Below are positions 16,767 to 26,705 of a stretch of 64,000 bases of DNA, piece by piece (position 1 is the first letter of the stretch; each line of letters opens with the position of its first letter). The DNA lies in the NCBI RefSeq assembly GCF_004022215.1, contig NZ_SAUZ01000014.1, forward strand, positions 62,001 to 126,000, in the 5' to 3' direction. The translations under genes were made by a program, and so were the position numbers. The notes under the pieces are model-generated. The model saw nothing but the letters and a program-made list of their open reading frames with translations. It was not told the origin of the DNA and ran no database searches. Origin of the DNA: Paenirhodobacter populi. Lineage in GTDB: Bacteria; Pseudomonadota; Alphaproteobacteria; Rhodobacterales; Rhodobacteraceae.

Positions 16767-18608
16767 TCAAGGCTCCCGTTGCGGCGCGGCCCGTTCCCAC
16801 GGAACCGTGAAGGCGCCCATGACCCGGCGCAGGGCGGCGTCGTTGTCTTCCCCGGCGATGCGGGCGGTCAGGCCGCGCTTCGGATCCTCGACCACCTCGG
16901 TCACGCGGGCGGCCAGCCCCGCCTGCCGGAAGGCCGCGTCCAGCACGCGGGTGATGGCGCGGCGGCGCAGGTCGGGCTTGAACACCTTGCCCACCGCCGT
17001 TTTCGGCAATGAGGGCAGGATTTCCACATGTTTCGGCACCGCCGCCCGTTCCGGGATGCGCCGCACCGCATGGGCGAGCAGCTCGCCCTCGGTCGCGGTG
17101 GCGCCATCGAGCAGTTCCACATAGGCGCAGGGCAATTCCCCCGCCACGGCATCCGGCTGGCCGATCGCGCCGACACCCGCCACGGCCGGATGACCGGCCA
17201 GCGCCTCTTCGATCTGCGCCGGGTCGATGTTGTGGCCGCCGCGGATGATCAGGTCCTTGATCCGCCCGGTGATCCACAGATAGCCGTCGGCGTCGATCCG
17301 CCCCAGATCGCCGGTGCGCAGGAAGGGCTCCTCCGCCGTGCCGGGGGAGGACACGCAGATCTCGCCCACTTCGTCCACGCCGCACAGCCCGCCGCCCTCG
17401 CGCGCGATCAGAACCTTGCTGTAGGGCATCGGCAGGCCGACCGAGCCGACCTTCTTCGGCCCGTCCACCGGATTGACGGAGACGAGGCAGGTCGCCTCGG
17501 TCAGCCCGTAGCCCTCGGCGATCTCGACCCCGGTGGCGGCGCGGAATCGATTGTAAAGCTCGACCGGCAGGGCCGTCGAGCCGGAAATCACCATGCGGAG
17601 CGAGGAGATATCGGCATCCACCGGCCGCGTCATCAGCGCGGCGATGGCCGTCGGCACCGAGATGAGAAAGGACACCCGCCAACGCGCGATCAGTTTCCAG
17701 AAGTGGTCGAAGACCCCCTCGCCGCGATAGCCCGCGGGCGTGGGCATCACCACATGCGCGCCGGAATGGATCGCCGACATCAGCACCGGGCAGGCGGCAA
17801 AGACATGGAACAGCGGCAGCGGGCACAGGAGCACGTCGGTTTCCCGAAACAGCAGATACCCGCCCAGCCAGCCGTTGTAGATCATGCCGGAATGGCGCAG
17901 GCGGGCGAGCTTCGGCACCCCGGTGGTGCCGCCGGTGTGGAAACAGGCGGCGATGCGGTCATGCGGCGGATCGCGGAAGGTCAGCTGACCGGCCGGCATC
18001 CGCGCGCATTCGGCGTGGAAATCCAGAATGCGGGCGGTGCGGGGCGGCACTTTCGGGCGCAGGAAGGGCACGATCCAGCGTTTCGGCCCGGTCAGGGACT
18101 GGCGCAGGTCGACCTCGATCACATGCGTCACGCCGGGCACCTCGGCCAGCGCGCGGGCGACCTTTTGCGCGATGTCGGTTTTCGGAAAGGCGCGCAGGGT
18201 GACCACGACCTTGGCCCCGCTGCCGCGCAGGATCGCCGCGATCTGGCCGGGTTCGAGCAGCGGATTGACCGGATTCACCACCCCCGCCGTCGCCCCCGCC
18301 AGCAACACCACGGCGGCCTCAAGACAATTCGGCAGGATGAAGGCGACGGTATCCCCCTCCTCCACGCCAAGCGCGCGAAAGAGGTTCGCCGCCTGCGTGA
18401 CGCGGGCGTGCAGATCATCCCATGTCAGCGTCAGGGCGGACGCATCGGGCGTGGAAAACATCTGGAACGACAGCGCCGGACGCGCCCCATGCGCCGCCTT
18501 CACGCGCGACAGGGCGTCATACAGCGTCACCGCCCGGTCGCGCGCGGCCCAGGGCATTTCCCCCTCGATCCGGTCGCGGTCGGCGGCACTTGCGAATGTC
18601 ATGCTCAT
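16767..18608 (-). CDS. Acyl-CoA synthetase (AMP-forming)
   Basis: 613 residues of the ANL superfamily. The phosphate loop is FHTGGTTGVPK (223-233), then EGYGLTEATCLVSVNP, the hinge and ATP-binding stretch FLRTGDLGRIDADGYLWITG with RIKDLIIRGGHNIDP, and the C-terminal lysine in LPKTAVGKVFKPDLR. It activates a carboxylic acid, probably a fatty acid, as the acyl-adenylate and transfers it to CoA. Chain length is not predictable here. The start is the ATG at 18608 with GGGAGG 4 bases upstream. Monocistronic between the LysM gene and the methyltransferase gene. Confidence 0.92.
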   Translation of the reverse strand: MSMTFASAADRDRIEGEMPWAARDRAVTLYDALSRVKAAHGARPALSFQMFSTPDASALTLTWDDLHARVTQAANLFRALGVEEGDTVAFILPNCLEAAVVLLAGATAGVVNPVNPLLEPGQIAAILRGSGAKVVVTLRAFPKTDIAQKVARALAEVPGVTHVIEVDLRQSLTGPKRWIVPFLRPKVPPRTARILDFHAECARMPAGQLTFRDPPHDRIAACFHTGGTTGVPKLARLRHSGMIYNGWLGGYLLFRETDVLLCPLPLFHVFAACPVLMSAIHSGAHVVMPTPAGYRGEGVFDHFWKLIARWRVSFLISVPTAIAALMTRPVDADISSLRMVISGSTALPVELYNRFRAATGVEIAEGYGLTEATCLVSVNPVDGPKKVGSVGLPMPYSKVLIAREGGGLCGVDEVGEICVSSPGTAEEPFLRTGDLGRIDADGYLWITGRIKDLIIRGGHNIDPAQIEEALAGHPAVAGVGAIGQPDAVAGELPCAYVELLDGATATEGELLAHAVRRIPERAAVPKHVEILPSLPKTAVGKVFKPDLRRRAITRVLDAAFRQAGLAARVTEVVEDPKRGLTARIAGEDNDAALRRVMGAFTVPWERAAPQREP

Positions 18609-18638
18609 TCTTCCTCCCCGTGCCCTCCCCGACACGGG

Positions 18639-18660
18639 CTGCCCGGAACGCTCCGGGCAG
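18639..18660. terminator. Strong hairpin after the LysM gene
   Basis: A 9-base-pair perfect stem CTGCCCGGA / TCCGGGCAG with loop ACGC. It lies 51 bases after the LysM gene stop and just before the acyl-CoA synthetase start. It has no T-tract, so it may be a weak terminator or an mRNA 3' stabiliser. Confidence 0.45.
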
Positions 18661-18711
18661 CAGCATCATGGCGGACCCGCTGCCGGGTCAGCCCTCAAAT
18701 CAGGCCCAGGA

Positions 18712-19155
18712 TCAGGCCTTGCCGCCCGGAATGCGCAGCACCTGGCCCGGATAGATCTTGTCCGGGTGGGTCAGCATCGGCTTGTTCGCCTCGAAGATCT
18801 CCGGATAGCGGCTGGCATCGCCGAGCGTCTTTTTCGCGATGGCCGACAGGGTGTCGCCCTTCACCACGGTATGGAAGACCGCATCCTTGGTGTCGTCGTC
18901 CTGCTCGGTCTCGACATGCGAGACGCCGCCGACATTGCCCACCGCGAGGATGATCTTTTCCTTCGTCGCGGCATCGACCGCCTTGCCGGAGACGACGACC
19001 TTGTCGCCGTCGACCTTGAGGTCGATCCCGTCGGTGTTCAGGCCGAGGCCCTTCAGCTCGGACTTGAGGACATCTTCCTTGGGAGCCTCGGCGGCTTCGG
19101 CCTTGCCTCCGAACAGCGACTTGCCCGCGTCCTTGACGAAATTCCACAAACCCAT
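18712..19155 (-). CDS. lysM: BON-LysM protein (Kbp/YgaU-like)
   Basis: 147 residues. A short charged N terminus (MGLWNFVKDAGKSLFGG) is followed by a BON domain at about 25-88 (VDGDKVVVSGKAVDAATKEK) and a C-terminal LysM domain at 93-143 (HTVVKGDTLSAIAKKTLGD, KIYPGQVLRIP). This matches YgaU/Kbp, a potassium-binding protein of E. coli, in length and domain order. No signal peptide is present. Monocistronic; element R6 lies upstream in the opposite orientation. Confidence 0.93.
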   Translation of the reverse strand: MGLWNFVKDAGKSLFGGKAEAAEAPKEDVLKSELKGLGLNTDGIDLKVDGDKVVVSGKAVDAATKEKIILAVGNVGGVSHVETEQDDDTKDAVFHTVVKGDTLSAIAKKTLGDASRYPEIFEANKPMLTHPDKIYPGQVLRIPGGKA

Positions 19156-19273
19156 GTCTCAACTCCTGTGGTTACGGGCCAAAATCAGTGGCCCGGACGC
19201 AGGATGCAACAGGCGCAGGGCCGGGAACAGGGGGAAATCGCCGCCCCGGCGGGTTTCTGCATCGACGGGGTCG

Positions 19274-19333
19274 GAGGGCGCTGCCCCTCGGGCCTTTGGC
19301 CCTCACCCCGGGATACTTATGGAAGAATGAAGG
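19274..19333 (+). repeat. Intergenic element R6 (degenerate)
   Basis: Hairpin 1 is reduced to AGGGC-GCT-GCCCCT, hairpin 2 is GGGCC-TTT-GGCCC, and the box carries ATACTTATGG. It lies between the ABC exporter stop and the LysM start, orientation opposite to both genes. Confidence 0.8.
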
Positions 19334-19341
19334 GGAAAGTA

Positions 19342-21126
19342 TCAGGCAGCGCCATCTGTGAACTGCAACCGCGCGAGTTCGGCGTAAAGCCCGCCCTGCG
19401 CCACCAGTTCCTCATGCGTGCCCTGCGCGACGATGCGGCCGTGGTCGAAGACCACGATCCGGTCGGCGCGCTTCACCGTGGCCAGCCGGTGCGCCACGAT
19501 CACCGTGGTGCGCCCGGCCGAAAGGCGTTCGACCGCCGCCTGCACCGCGCGCTCCGATGCGGCATCGAGCGCCGATGTCGCCTCGTCGAGCAACAGGATC
19601 GGCGCGTCGCGCAGGATGGCGCGGGCAATGGCGATGCGCTGCTTTTGCCCGCCCGACAGCATCACCCCGCGTTCGCCGACGTAAGTGTCATATCCCTCGG
19701 GCAGAGCCGACAGGAAATCGTCGGCATGGGCGGCGCGGGCGGCGGCCTCGACCTCGGCATCCGTGGCATCGGGGCGGCCGAAGCGGATGTTTTCCCGCGC
19801 CGTCGCGGCAAAGATCACCGGATCCTGCGGCACCAGCGCGAGGACGCGGCGGAAATCCGACCGCGCGAGGCTGCGCAGGTCATGCCCGTCGATCGAAACC
19901 GTGCCGGTCTCCGGGTCCCAGAACCGCTGGATCAGTTGCACCACCGTCGTCTTGCCCGCCCCCGAGGGACCGACCAGCGCCACCGTTTCCCCGGGCTGGA
20001 TGGTCAGGTCGACATGATCGAGCGCCGAGGTATCGGGCCGCGACGGGTAGTGGAAGCTGACATCCTGAAACCGGATCGCGCCCTTTGCGGGCAAGGGCAG
20101 CGGCAGGGGATGGGGCGGGTCGAGCACGGTGTCGCGCGTGCCCAGAAGCTCGACCAGACGCTCGGTCGCGCCGGCGGCGCGCTGCAATTCGCCCCAGATC
20201 TCGGACAGGGCGCCGACGGATCCGGCCACCATGATCGCGTAGATCACGAACTGCACCAGTTCCCCCACCGTCATCGTGCCTTCGCGCACGTCGCGCGCGC
20301 CGACCCACAGGACGCCCACCACCCCGGCGAAGGCGAGGAAGATCACGATCATCGTCATGATCGCCCGGGTGGTGATGCGCTTTTGCGCGGCGTCGAAGCT
20401 TTTCTCCGTCACCTCGGCAAAGCTGCGGCGGGTGATCGCCTCATGGGTGAAGGCCTGCACCGTCTGGGCCGACAGCAGCGCCTCGGACGCCGCGCCGGAT
20501 GAATCGGCGATCCAGTCCTGATTTTCGCGGCTGAGCACGCGCAGCCTCCGGCCCATGACCACGATCGGCACGATCACCACCGGCACCAGAAGCAACACCA
20601 GCCCGGTCAGCTTCGCCGCGGTGAACAGCAGCATCACCATGCCGCCGATCAGGATCAGCAGGTTGCGCAGCGCCACCGATACCGAGGAACCGATCACCGA
20701 CAGGATCAGCGTGGTGTCCGTGGTGATGCGGGAAATGATCTCGCCCGTCAGGATGCGTTCGTAGAAGGCGGGCGACATCGAAATCACCCGGTCGAACACC
20801 GCCTTGCGGATATCGGCCACGACCCTTTCGCCAAAGCGCGTCACCAGCCAGTAGCGCGCGCCCGTGCCGATCGCCAGCAGCGCCGCGATGACCAGCGCCG
20901 CCTCGAAATACTGGTCCAGAAGCCCGGCGCCCTGCTGGAACCCGTCGACGACGCGGCGCACCGCGATGGGCAGGATCAGGCTGATCGAGGCGGTCAACAC
21001 CAGCGCCACCAACGCCGCGGCCGCCATCCCGCGATAGGGGCGGATAAAGGGAGCGAGGCCGCGCAGCGCGCCGATGCGTTTCGTTTGCGGACGATCCTCG
21101 ATCGGGGCTTGGGGTCTGCGGGCCAT
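19342..21126 (-). CDS. ABC exporter half-transporter (membrane + ATPase fusion)
   Basis: 594 residues. The N-terminal 330 hold six membrane helices of an exporter type (for example MAAAALVALVLTASISLILP, ALVIAALLAIGTGARYWLV, LLVPVVIVPIVVMG). The C-terminal nucleotide-binding domain has Walker A GPSGAGKTT (386-394), signature LSGGQKQRIAIARAILR, Walker B ILLLDEATSALD and the H-loop IVAHRLATV. It is MsbA/multidrug-like and should act as a homodimer; the substrate is unknown. AGGAG lies 6 bases before the ATG. Monocistronic. Confidence 0.92.
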   Translation of the reverse strand: MARRPQAPIEDRPQTKRIGALRGLAPFIRPYRGMAAAALVALVLTASISLILPIAVRRVVDGFQQGAGLLDQYFEAALVIAALLAIGTGARYWLVTRFGERVVADIRKAVFDRVISMSPAFYERILTGEIISRITTDTTLILSVIGSSVSVALRNLLILIGGMVMLLFTAAKLTGLVLLLVPVVIVPIVVMGRRLRVLSRENQDWIADSSGAASEALLSAQTVQAFTHEAITRRSFAEVTEKSFDAAQKRITTRAIMTMIVIFLAFAGVVGVLWVGARDVREGTMTVGELVQFVIYAIMVAGSVGALSEIWGELQRAAGATERLVELLGTRDTVLDPPHPLPLPLPAKGAIRFQDVSFHYPSRPDTSALDHVDLTIQPGETVALVGPSGAGKTTVVQLIQRFWDPETGTVSIDGHDLRSLARSDFRRVLALVPQDPVIFAATARENIRFGRPDATDAEVEAAARAAHADDFLSALPEGYDTYVGERGVMLSGGQKQRIAIARAILRDAPILLLDEATSALDAASERAVQAAVERLSAGRTTVIVAHRLATVKRADRIVVFDHGRIVAQGTHEELVAQGGLYAELARLQFTDGAA

Positions 21127-21260
21127 CGGCGCTCCTGTCTTTTGGTCCCCCGTTTAGGCCCCGGCCCGTCGGACGGCAAGCGCGGATCGGTTTCAGCGCC
21201 GGCGGATTCCCGTTGCGCGCCCCCGCGGGCTGCGGCACCTTCATCCCGAAGGAGACCGAG

Positions 21261-21764
21261 ATGATCCGAAACGCCACCCCCGAAGACGCCGAAGCCATCG
21301 CCGCGATCTACAACGACGCGGTGCGCAACTCGACCGCGATCTGGAACGATGTCGTCGTCGACATCGCCAACCGGATCGACTGGATCGCGGCGCGCCAGAA
21401 CGCCGGGCTGCCGGTTCTGGTGCTGGAGGAGGCCGGCACGGTCACGGGATACGCAAGCTACGGCCCCTTCCGCGCCTTCGACGGCTACCGGGAAACGGTC
21501 GAGCATTCGGTCTATGTCCGGCAGGACCACCGCGGCGGCGGGCGCGGCCGCGCGCTGATGGAGGCGCTGATCGCGCGCGCCCGCGCCGACAACCGGCACA
21601 TCATGGTCGCGGCGATCGAGGCAGGCAACGCCCCCTCCATCGCGCTCCACGAAAAGCTCGGCTTCGTGGCGGTCGGAACGATGCCCGAGGTCGGGCAAAA
21701 GTTCGGGCGCTGGCTGGACTTGGCGCTACTGCAACTGAAACTCGACGAGCGCGCGCGGCCCTGA
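21261..21764 (+). CDS. GNAT acetyltransferase, phosphinothricin-type
   Basis: 167 residues. The sequence order IRNATPEDAEAIAAIYNDAV, GYASYGPFRAFDGYRETVEHS and VYVRQDHRGGGRGRALMEAL is that of the phosphinothricin/methionine sulfoximine N-acetyltransferase group. The acetyl-CoA loop is in RGGGRGRA. The natural substrate is unknown, often an amino-acid analogue. The ATG at 21261 has GGAG 7 bases upstream; the open frame further upstream has no such site. It converges with recO, with element R7 in the gap. Confidence 0.9.
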   Translation: MIRNATPEDAEAIAAIYNDAVRNSTAIWNDVVVDIANRIDWIAARQNAGLPVLVLEEAGTVTGYASYGPFRAFDGYRETVEHSVYVRQDHRGGGRGRALMEALIARARADNRHIMVAAIEAGNAPSIALHEKLGFVAVGTMPEVGQKFGRWLDLALLQLKLDERARP

Positions 21765-21798
21765 AGGGCCACCGCTTCAAAATCCCGCGCGCCCCTCC

Positions 21799-21860
21799 CT
21801 TCGTGTTTCCATAAATATCCCGGGGGTGAGCGCGGAACGCGCGAGGGGGCTGGCCCCCTG
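21799..21860 (-). repeat. Intergenic element R7
   Basis: Minus-strand copy with hairpin 2 GCGCG-TTC-CGCGC (as in R11), hairpin 1 AGGGGGC/GCCCCCT and a complete box. It lies downstream of recO in the same orientation. Confidence 0.9.
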
Positions 21861-21902
21861 CTACCCCTCCGCTCGCGCCGCCAGTTCCAGTTCTGAAATC
21901 AC

Positions 21903-22622
21903 TCAGCCCTGCCGGGCAAGGGCGGCGATCAGACGGTTGCGGGCCTCGGGCAGGCGGCGGTCGTGCCCGGCAAGCAGGCGGTCAAGGAAATGCCCCGTCA
22001 GCCGCAGGCCCTGGGTGATCTCCTCCCAAGTGGCGCCGCCCTGCCCCAGCAGGCAGGCGGGCAGCGGCAGGAGCTTCGCGGCCCAGTCCCCGGCGCCCGC
22101 ACGGCTGACCGCCCGGCCGCTGCGGGGGGAGACATAAATCAGATCCTCGCGTCCGCCGGTCACGGCGCAGCGGCTCAGGTCCAGTCCGAAACCGAGTTCC
22201 TCAAGCAGCGCCATTTCCCAGCGGAGGTAGTCGAGCGGCCAGCCCTCGATCCCCTCCGCGATCACCGCCAGAAGCGGCTCGGTCATCGCATGCAGGCGCG
22301 GATGCGGTTCGCGTTCGGGTAGCGTTACCGTCAGCATGGCGCAGACCGCGCCCAGACCCAGCAGCGCCAACCGGTCCGACAGCGCCCCCGCGCGCGAGCT
22401 CAGGGGTTCCACCGTGAAGCTGCCGAGGTGATCTTCGAGCCGCGCCTGCCATTTCACCGCGACGCGGCTGCCGGGCTGCAGGGTGGCGGCCATCCGGCGC
22501 GAGGCCCCGCCCCGCACCACACCCGCGTGGCGGCCATGCGCCGCCGTGAAGACCTCGACGATCACCGATGTCTCGCCATGCGGGCGGGCGGAAAGGATCG
22601 TGCCCTGATCTTGCCAGTCCAT
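21903..22622 (-). CDS. recO: DNA repair protein RecO
   Basis: 239 residues, normal for RecO, which loads RecA onto SSB-coated DNA in the RecFOR pathway. The N-terminal OB fold starts [19 protein letters not shown], and the C-terminal helical part has [19 protein letters not shown] and [14 protein letters not shown]. Only one Cys remains where many RecO proteins have a four-Cys zinc site, so the zinc is probably lost. I place the start at ATG 22622. The frame stays open upstream through element R8, but those 33 residues are translated repeat, not protein. Last gene of the long minus-strand run. Confidence 0.95.
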   Translation of the reverse strand: MDWQDQGTILSARPHGETSVIVEVFTAAHGRHAGVVRGGASRRMAATLQPGSRVAVKWQARLEDHLGSFTVEPLSSRAGALSDRLALLGLGAVCAMLTVTLPEREPHPRLHAMTEPLLAVIAEGIEGWPLDYLRWEMALLEELGFGLDLSRCAVTGGREDLIYVSPRSGRAVSRAGAGDWAAKLLPLPACLLGQGGATWEEITQGLRLTGHFLDRLLAGHDRRLPEARNRLIAALARQG

Positions 22623-22640
22623 CGTTGCACCGCCGTTGCG

Positions 22641-22692
22641 GCGGGGGCTGTCTGCCCCCGCACCCCCGAGGATATTTAGGGAAGAATGAAAG
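22641..22692 (+). repeat. Intergenic element R8 (lacks hairpin 2)
   Basis: Hairpin 1 is enlarged to GCGGGGGC-TGTCT-GCCCCCGC (22641-22661) and is followed directly by a diverged box, CACCCCCGAGGATATTTAGG. It lies between DUF1491 and recO within the run, orientation opposite to them. Confidence 0.82.
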
Positions 22693-22698
22693 GGAAAG

Positions 22699-23034
22699 TC
22701 AGTCCGAAAGGCCCTCTTCATCCAGCAGGGTGCGGCCTTCGCGGGATTCGACCTCGATCACCCAGAGGTCGGGATCGAAGCCGCGCTGCCTGCGGATCGA
22801 GGCGTCGATCTCGGCCTCCGGCCCCTGCCTGAGCGCCATCCACCTCTGCGCGCCGGTTTCAAGATCGAAGCTGCGTTCCCACAGCGCCGCCTGCCCGTCG
22901 AGCGTCGCGCATTTCACCATCACCGCGCCGGCGTTGGCATCGCCGCGATAGGTGACATAGGCCGGGATATTCGCCAGTTCGAGCCGCTTCAGATAGGCGC
23001 GCACCCAGAGGTCGGCGACCAGCCGGGGCTGCAT
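22699..23034 (-). CDS. DUF1491 family protein
   Basis: 111 residues. It starts [19 protein letters not shown] and continues with [35 protein letters not shown] and a C-terminal [20 protein letters not shown], matching DUF1491, a small alphaproteobacterial family of unknown function. The start ATG shares one base with the era stop (TGATG), so it is translationally coupled to era. No membrane segment. Function unknown; coupling to era/rnc hints at RNA or ribosome work but proves nothing. Confidence 0.86.
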   Translation of the reverse strand: MQPRLVADLWVRAYLKRLELANIPAYVTYRGDANAGAVMVKCATLDGQAALWERSFDLETGAQRWMALRQGPEAEIDASIRRQRGFDPDLWVIEVESREGRTLLDEEGLSD

Positions 23035-23963
23035 CAGTCGCCGTCCTTGAAGTCGAGCCCCATTTCCGAATAGCGCTCGGCCTCGTCGAGCCAGTTCGGC
23101 CGCACCTTGACCACGAGGAACAGATGCACCGGATGACCGAGGAATTCCGCCATCTCGGCGCGGGCGGCGGTGGAGACGGCCTTGATCGTCTCCCCCCCCT
23201 TGCCGAGCAGGATGCCCTTGTGGCCCTCGCGCGCGACATAGACGATCTGGTCGATGCGGGTGGAGCCGTCCTTGCGGTCCTCCCACTTCTCGGTCTCGAC
23301 GGTGAGCTGGTAGGGCAGTTCCTCATGGAGCCGCAGGGTCAGCTTTTCGCGGGTGATTTCCGCCGCGATCTGGCGCATCGGCAGGTCGGCGATCTGGTCC
23401 TCGGGGTAGAACCACGGGCCTTCGGGCAGTTCGCCCGCCAGCCATGCGCGCAGGTCGGCGACGCCATAGCCCTTTTCCGCCGAGATCATGAAGGTCTTGG
23501 CGAAGGGATAGGCGGCGTTCGCTTCCTCGGCCAGCGCCAGCAGGGTTTCCGCCTTCACCCGGTCGATCTTGTTGATGGCCAGCGCGACGGGATGGGCTTC
23601 GCCCCGCTCCTTCAGCGCGGCGATGATCGCCTTGGCGCCTTCGGTCAGGCCGCGATGCGCCTCGATCAGCAGGACGACGATATCGGCGTCGGCGGCCCCG
23701 CCCCAAGCGGCGGTGACCATGGCGCGGTCGAGCCGGCGGCGCGGGCGGAAGATGCCGGGCGTGTCGACGAAGACGATCTGCGCCTGCCCCTCCATCGCCA
23801 CGCCGCGGATGCGGGCGCGCGTCGTCTGCACCTTGTGCGTGACGATCGAGACCTTGGCCCCCACCATCGCGTTCAGCAGCGTGGATTTGCCGGCATTCGG
23901 TTCGCCGATCAGCGCGACGAACCCCGCGCGGGTGGGCGTGCCCGCCGTTTCGGGGGGGGTCAT
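23034..23963 (-). CDS. era: GTPase Era
   Basis: 309 residues. G1 is GEPNAGKST (20-28), G3 is DTPGI, G4 is NKID at about 130, and the C-terminal KH RNA-binding domain contains [18 protein letters not shown]. Era binds 16S rRNA near its 3' end and is needed for 30S maturation. It overlaps rnc by 4 bases (ATGA) upstream and DUF1491 by one base downstream. The rnc-era pairing is widely conserved. Confidence 0.97.
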   Translation of the reverse strand: MTPPETAGTPTRAGFVALIGEPNAGKSTLLNAMVGAKVSIVTHKVQTTRARIRGVAMEGQAQIVFVDTPGIFRPRRRLDRAMVTAAWGGAADADIVVLLIEAHRGLTEGAKAIIAALKERGEAHPVALAINKIDRVKAETLLALAEEANAAYPFAKTFMISAEKGYGVADLRAWLAGELPEGPWFYPEDQIADLPMRQIAAEITREKLTLRLHEELPYQLTVETEKWEDRKDGSTRIDQIVYVAREGHKGILLGKGGETIKAVSTAARAEMAEFLGHPVHLFLVVKVRPNWLDEAERYSEMGLDFKDGD

Positions 23964-24646
23964 GTCGCGTTCTCCAGTCTGGTCAAAAGGGATCGGGCGG
24001 CGGCCTGTTCGGCCTGCCGCTTGGCGCCTGCGGTGGCGCGTTCCGCCTCGCCCGAGGCGAGCCGCACCTCGATGGTGAAGATCGGCGCGTGATCCGGGCC
24101 GTCGCGCTTCACCGTTTCATAGCCGGGCGGTGGCAGGCCGCGCGCCTGCGCCCATTCCTGAAGCGCGGTCTTGGCGTCGCGGGCGTCTTCCTCGACCTGA
24201 TCGATCCGCTCACCCCAGAGCCGCAGCACCAGCGCCTTTGCCACCTCGAAGCCGGCATCGACATAGACGGCGGCGATCACCGATTCCATCGCGTCGCCCA
24301 GCAGCGCCTCTTTCCGGCGGCCGCCGGACATCATCTCCGACCGGCCGAGCTTGAGCACGTCGCCCAGCCCGATCTGCCGCGCCACATCGGCGCAGGTTTC
24401 CTTGCGCACCAGCGCGTTGAACCGCGGCGCAAGCTGCCCTTCGGAGGCGGCGCGATCGGCGAAGAACAACGCCTCGGCCATGGTGAGGCCCAGCACCCGG
24501 TCGCCCAGAAACTCCAGCCGCTGGTTGTCGGGCCGGGTGGCCGAACCGATCGAACTGTGCGTCAGCGCCCGAAGCAGAAGCTCGGGCTTCGCGAAGCGAT
24601 GCCCGAGCCGGTCCATGAACGCCGTGATATCCGCGCCGAGTTTCAC
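23960..24646 (-). CDS. rnc: Ribonuclease III
   Basis: About 228 residues. The catalytic signature [12 protein letters not shown] is at 41-52, the second acidic cluster is [14 protein letters not shown], and the C terminus is a dsRNA-binding domain ([31 protein letters not shown]). It cleaves double-stranded RNA, including rRNA precursors. I chose the GTG at 24646 because the protein then begins [18 protein letters not shown], in register with other RNase III proteins; an in-frame TTG at 24664 inside lepB is the alternative. It lies 10 bases after the lepB stop. Confidence 0.96.
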   Translation of the reverse strand: MKLGADITAFMDRLGHRFAKPELLLRALTHSSIGSATRPDNQRLEFLGDRVLGLTMAEALFFADRAASEGQLAPRFNALVRKETCADVARQIGLGDVLKLGRSEMMSGGRRKEALLGDAMESVIAAVYVDAGFEVAKALVLRLWGERIDQVEEDARDAKTALQEWAQARGLPPPGYETVKRDGPDHAPIFTIEVRLASGEAERATAGAKRQAEQAAARSLLTRLENAT

Positions 24647-24656
24647 GCCACCCCCA

Positions 24657-25484
24657 TCAGTCAACCGCCTTGAAGAACCTGTCCGCGCGCCAGGTCCAGA
24701 AATAGAACAGCGACCGGCCCGCCGAAGAGAAGATCACCCGGTCCGCCCGGCCGACCAGATATTCCTTGGGCACGAAGCCAAGCCCGCCCGCCGATTGCGG
24801 GAAGCGGCTGTCCTCGGAATCGTCGCGGTTGTCGCCCATGAAGAAATACTGGCCCTCAGGCACGGTGAAGACCGGCGTGTTGTCGACGATCCAGTTGTCC
24901 GAGATGTTCAGGATGTCGTGGCTGCGCCCCGGTTCGCCCGGCGCATTGCCCGGCAGCGTCTCGGTCTGGCGGCCCTTCAGGCAGATGCCGCCGAAGCCCA
25001 CCGGATCGTTGGCGCAGCGCGGCGTCAGCCCCTGCGGGCCCTGCGGCTCCTTGACCTCCTCGAAAGGCGGCCGGTCCTGCAGCTGCACGGGTTCGCCGTT
25101 GATGTTCAGCACGCCGTTGATCATCTGGATCCGGTCGCCCGGCAGACCGATCAGCCGCTTGATGAAATCGACGTTCTGGGTCGGATGGCGGAACACCACC
25201 ACGTCGCCGCGCTCCGGTTCCGACGAGAACAGCCGCCCCTCGATCGGGCAGGGGCTGAAGGTCGGCGAGGAGAACGGGCAGGAATAGCGCGAATAGCCAT
25301 AGGCCATCTTGTTGACGAACAGGAAATCGCCGACCAGCAGCGTATCCTTCATCGAACCGGAGGGGATCCAGAACGGCTGGAAGAACAGGGTGCGGAACAC
25401 GCCCGCGATGAGCAGCGCCCAGACGATCGTCTTGATCGTCTCGGTTATGCCGCCTTCGTTTTTCTTCGCCTTCGCTTTCGCCAT
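24657..25484 (-). CDS. lepB: Signal peptidase I
   Basis: 275 residues. One membrane segment (about 17-36, [19 protein letters not shown]) is followed by the catalytic Ser44 in [10 protein letters not shown] and Lys109 in [13 protein letters not shown]. Box E is [14 protein letters not shown]. It cleaves signal peptides of exported proteins at the periplasmic face. A Cys-containing insert near residues 67-80 ([14 protein letters not shown]) is notable. The ATG at 25484 begins [12 protein letters not shown]; the open frame further upstream is not needed. Co-directional with acpS, 52 bases away, and rnc. Confidence 0.96.
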   Translation of the reverse strand: MAKAKAKKNEGGITETIKTIVWALLIAGVFRTLFFQPFWIPSGSMKDTLLVGDFLFVNKMAYGYSRYSCPFSSPTFSPCPIEGRLFSSEPERGDVVVFRHPTQNVDFIKRLIGLPGDRIQMINGVLNINGEPVQLQDRPPFEEVKEPQGPQGLTPRCANDPVGFGGICLKGRQTETLPGNAPGEPGRSHDILNISDNWIVDNTPVFTVPEGQYFFMGDNRDDSEDSRFPQSAGGLGFVPKEYLVGRADRVIFSSAGRSLFYFWTWRADRFFKAVD

Positions 25485-25536
25485 GATCGCGCCTCTGCCT
25501 GGGTCCTGCCTTCCTTGGCGCGCCCGCCCGCGCAAG

Positions 25537-25938
25537 TCAAGGAAGGGGAACGGCCTCGATCACCACAAAGGCCTGTGCCCAGGGGTGATCGTCGGTCAAG
25601 GTGACGTGAACGACGGCCCGGTGTCCTGCAGGCGTCATCGCGGCCAGCCGTTCCGCGGCCCAGCCGGTCAGATGCATGACGGGCTGGCCGGTGGGCAGAT
25701 TCGTCACCCCCATGTCCTTCCACGAAATCCCCATGCGCAGCCCGGTGCCCAGCGCCTTGGAACACGCCTCCTTCGCGGCCCAGCGCTTGGCATAGGTGCC
25801 CGGCGTATCGGCGCGGCGTTCCGCCTTGGCGATTTCGGTGTCGGTGAAGACGCGCTGGCGGAAGCGGTCGCCGAAACGATCGAGCGTCGCCGCGATCCGG
25901 TCGATGTTGCACAGGTCCGATCCGATGCCGAGGATCAT
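25537..25938 (-). CDS. acpS: Holo-[acyl-carrier-protein] synthase
   Basis: 133 residues. [14 protein letters not shown] carries the metal-binding Asp, and the second motif is [15 protein letters not shown]. It transfers phosphopantetheine from CoA to acyl carrier protein. The ATG at 25938 shares a base with the pdxJ stop (TGATG); a GTG one codon upstream is also in frame. The pdxJ-acpS-lepB order is typical of alphaproteobacteria. Confidence 0.96.
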   Translation of the reverse strand: MILGIGSDLCNIDRIAATLDRFGDRFRQRVFTDTEIAKAERRADTPGTYAKRWAAKEACSKALGTGLRMGISWKDMGVTNLPTGQPVMHLTGWAAERLAAMTPAGHRAVVHVTLTDDHPWAQAFVVIEAVPLP

Positions 25939-26684
25939 CACAGCCCCCGCGCCGCATCCATCAGGGCGCGCATCTGCACGATGGCATCCCCAAGCCCCAG
26001 AAACACCGATTCCGCGATCAGGAAATGGCCGATGTTGAGTTCGCGGATCTCTGGGATCTCGGCGATGGGGGAAACGGTCTCGAACGTCAGGCCGTGGCCG
26101 GCGTGAACCTCAAGCCCGAGGGACGCGGCATAGGCCGCGCCGGCGCGCAGGGCCTCAAGCTCAAGATCGCGTTCGGCGAAACGGCCGGCGTAATGCAGAT
26201 CGCAGAAATGGCCGGTGTGCAGCTCCACCACCTGCGCGCCGATGGTGCGGGCGGCCTCGATCTGATGCGGGTCGTGGCCGATGAACATCGACACGCGGAT
26301 GCCGGTTGCCGCCAGCGTGCCGACGTAATCCGTCAGCCGCGCCAGATCGGCGGTGATGTCGAGGCCGCCTTCGGTCGTCACCTCCTCGCGCTTTTCCGGC
26401 ACGAGGCAGCAGGCGTTCGGCGCGGTGGCGAGCGCGATTGCCTGCATCTCGTCCGTCGGCGCCATCTCGAAATTCAGCGGGATGGCCAGTTCGGCCTTCA
26501 GCTCGGCGATATCCGCGTCGCGGATATGGCGGCGGTCTTCGCGCAGATGGGCGGTGATGCCGTCGGCGCCCGCCGCCTCGGCCAGCTTCGCCGCGCGCAA
26601 GGGTTCCGGATAGCGGGTGCCGCGCGCGTTGCGCAGCGTCGCCACGTGGTCGATGTTCACCCCAAGGCGGAGCGGTTTCGGCAT
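25938..26684 (-). CDS. pdxJ: Pyridoxine 5'-phosphate synthase
   Basis: 248 residues of the TIM-barrel PdxJ family: [54 protein letters not shown] and [14 protein letters not shown] hold the substrate- and phosphate-binding residues. It condenses 1-deoxyxylulose 5-phosphate with aminoacetone phosphate to make pyridoxine 5'-phosphate (vitamin B6). The ATG at 26684 follows AGGAGAG; a few upstream codons are possible but lack a site. Coupled to acpS. Confidence 0.97.
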   Translation of the reverse strand: MPKPLRLGVNIDHVATLRNARGTRYPEPLRAAKLAEAAGADGITAHLREDRRHIRDADIAELKAELAIPLNFEMAPTDEMQAIALATAPNACCLVPEKREEVTTEGGLDITADLARLTDYVGTLAATGIRVSMFIGHDPHQIEAARTIGAQVVELHTGHFCDLHYAGRFAERDLELEALRAGAAYAASLGLEVHAGHGLTFETVSPIAEIPEIRELNIGHFLIAESVFLGLGDAIVQMRALMDAARGL

Positions 26685-26705
26685 CGGTCTCTCCTTGCGC
26701 ACGTC

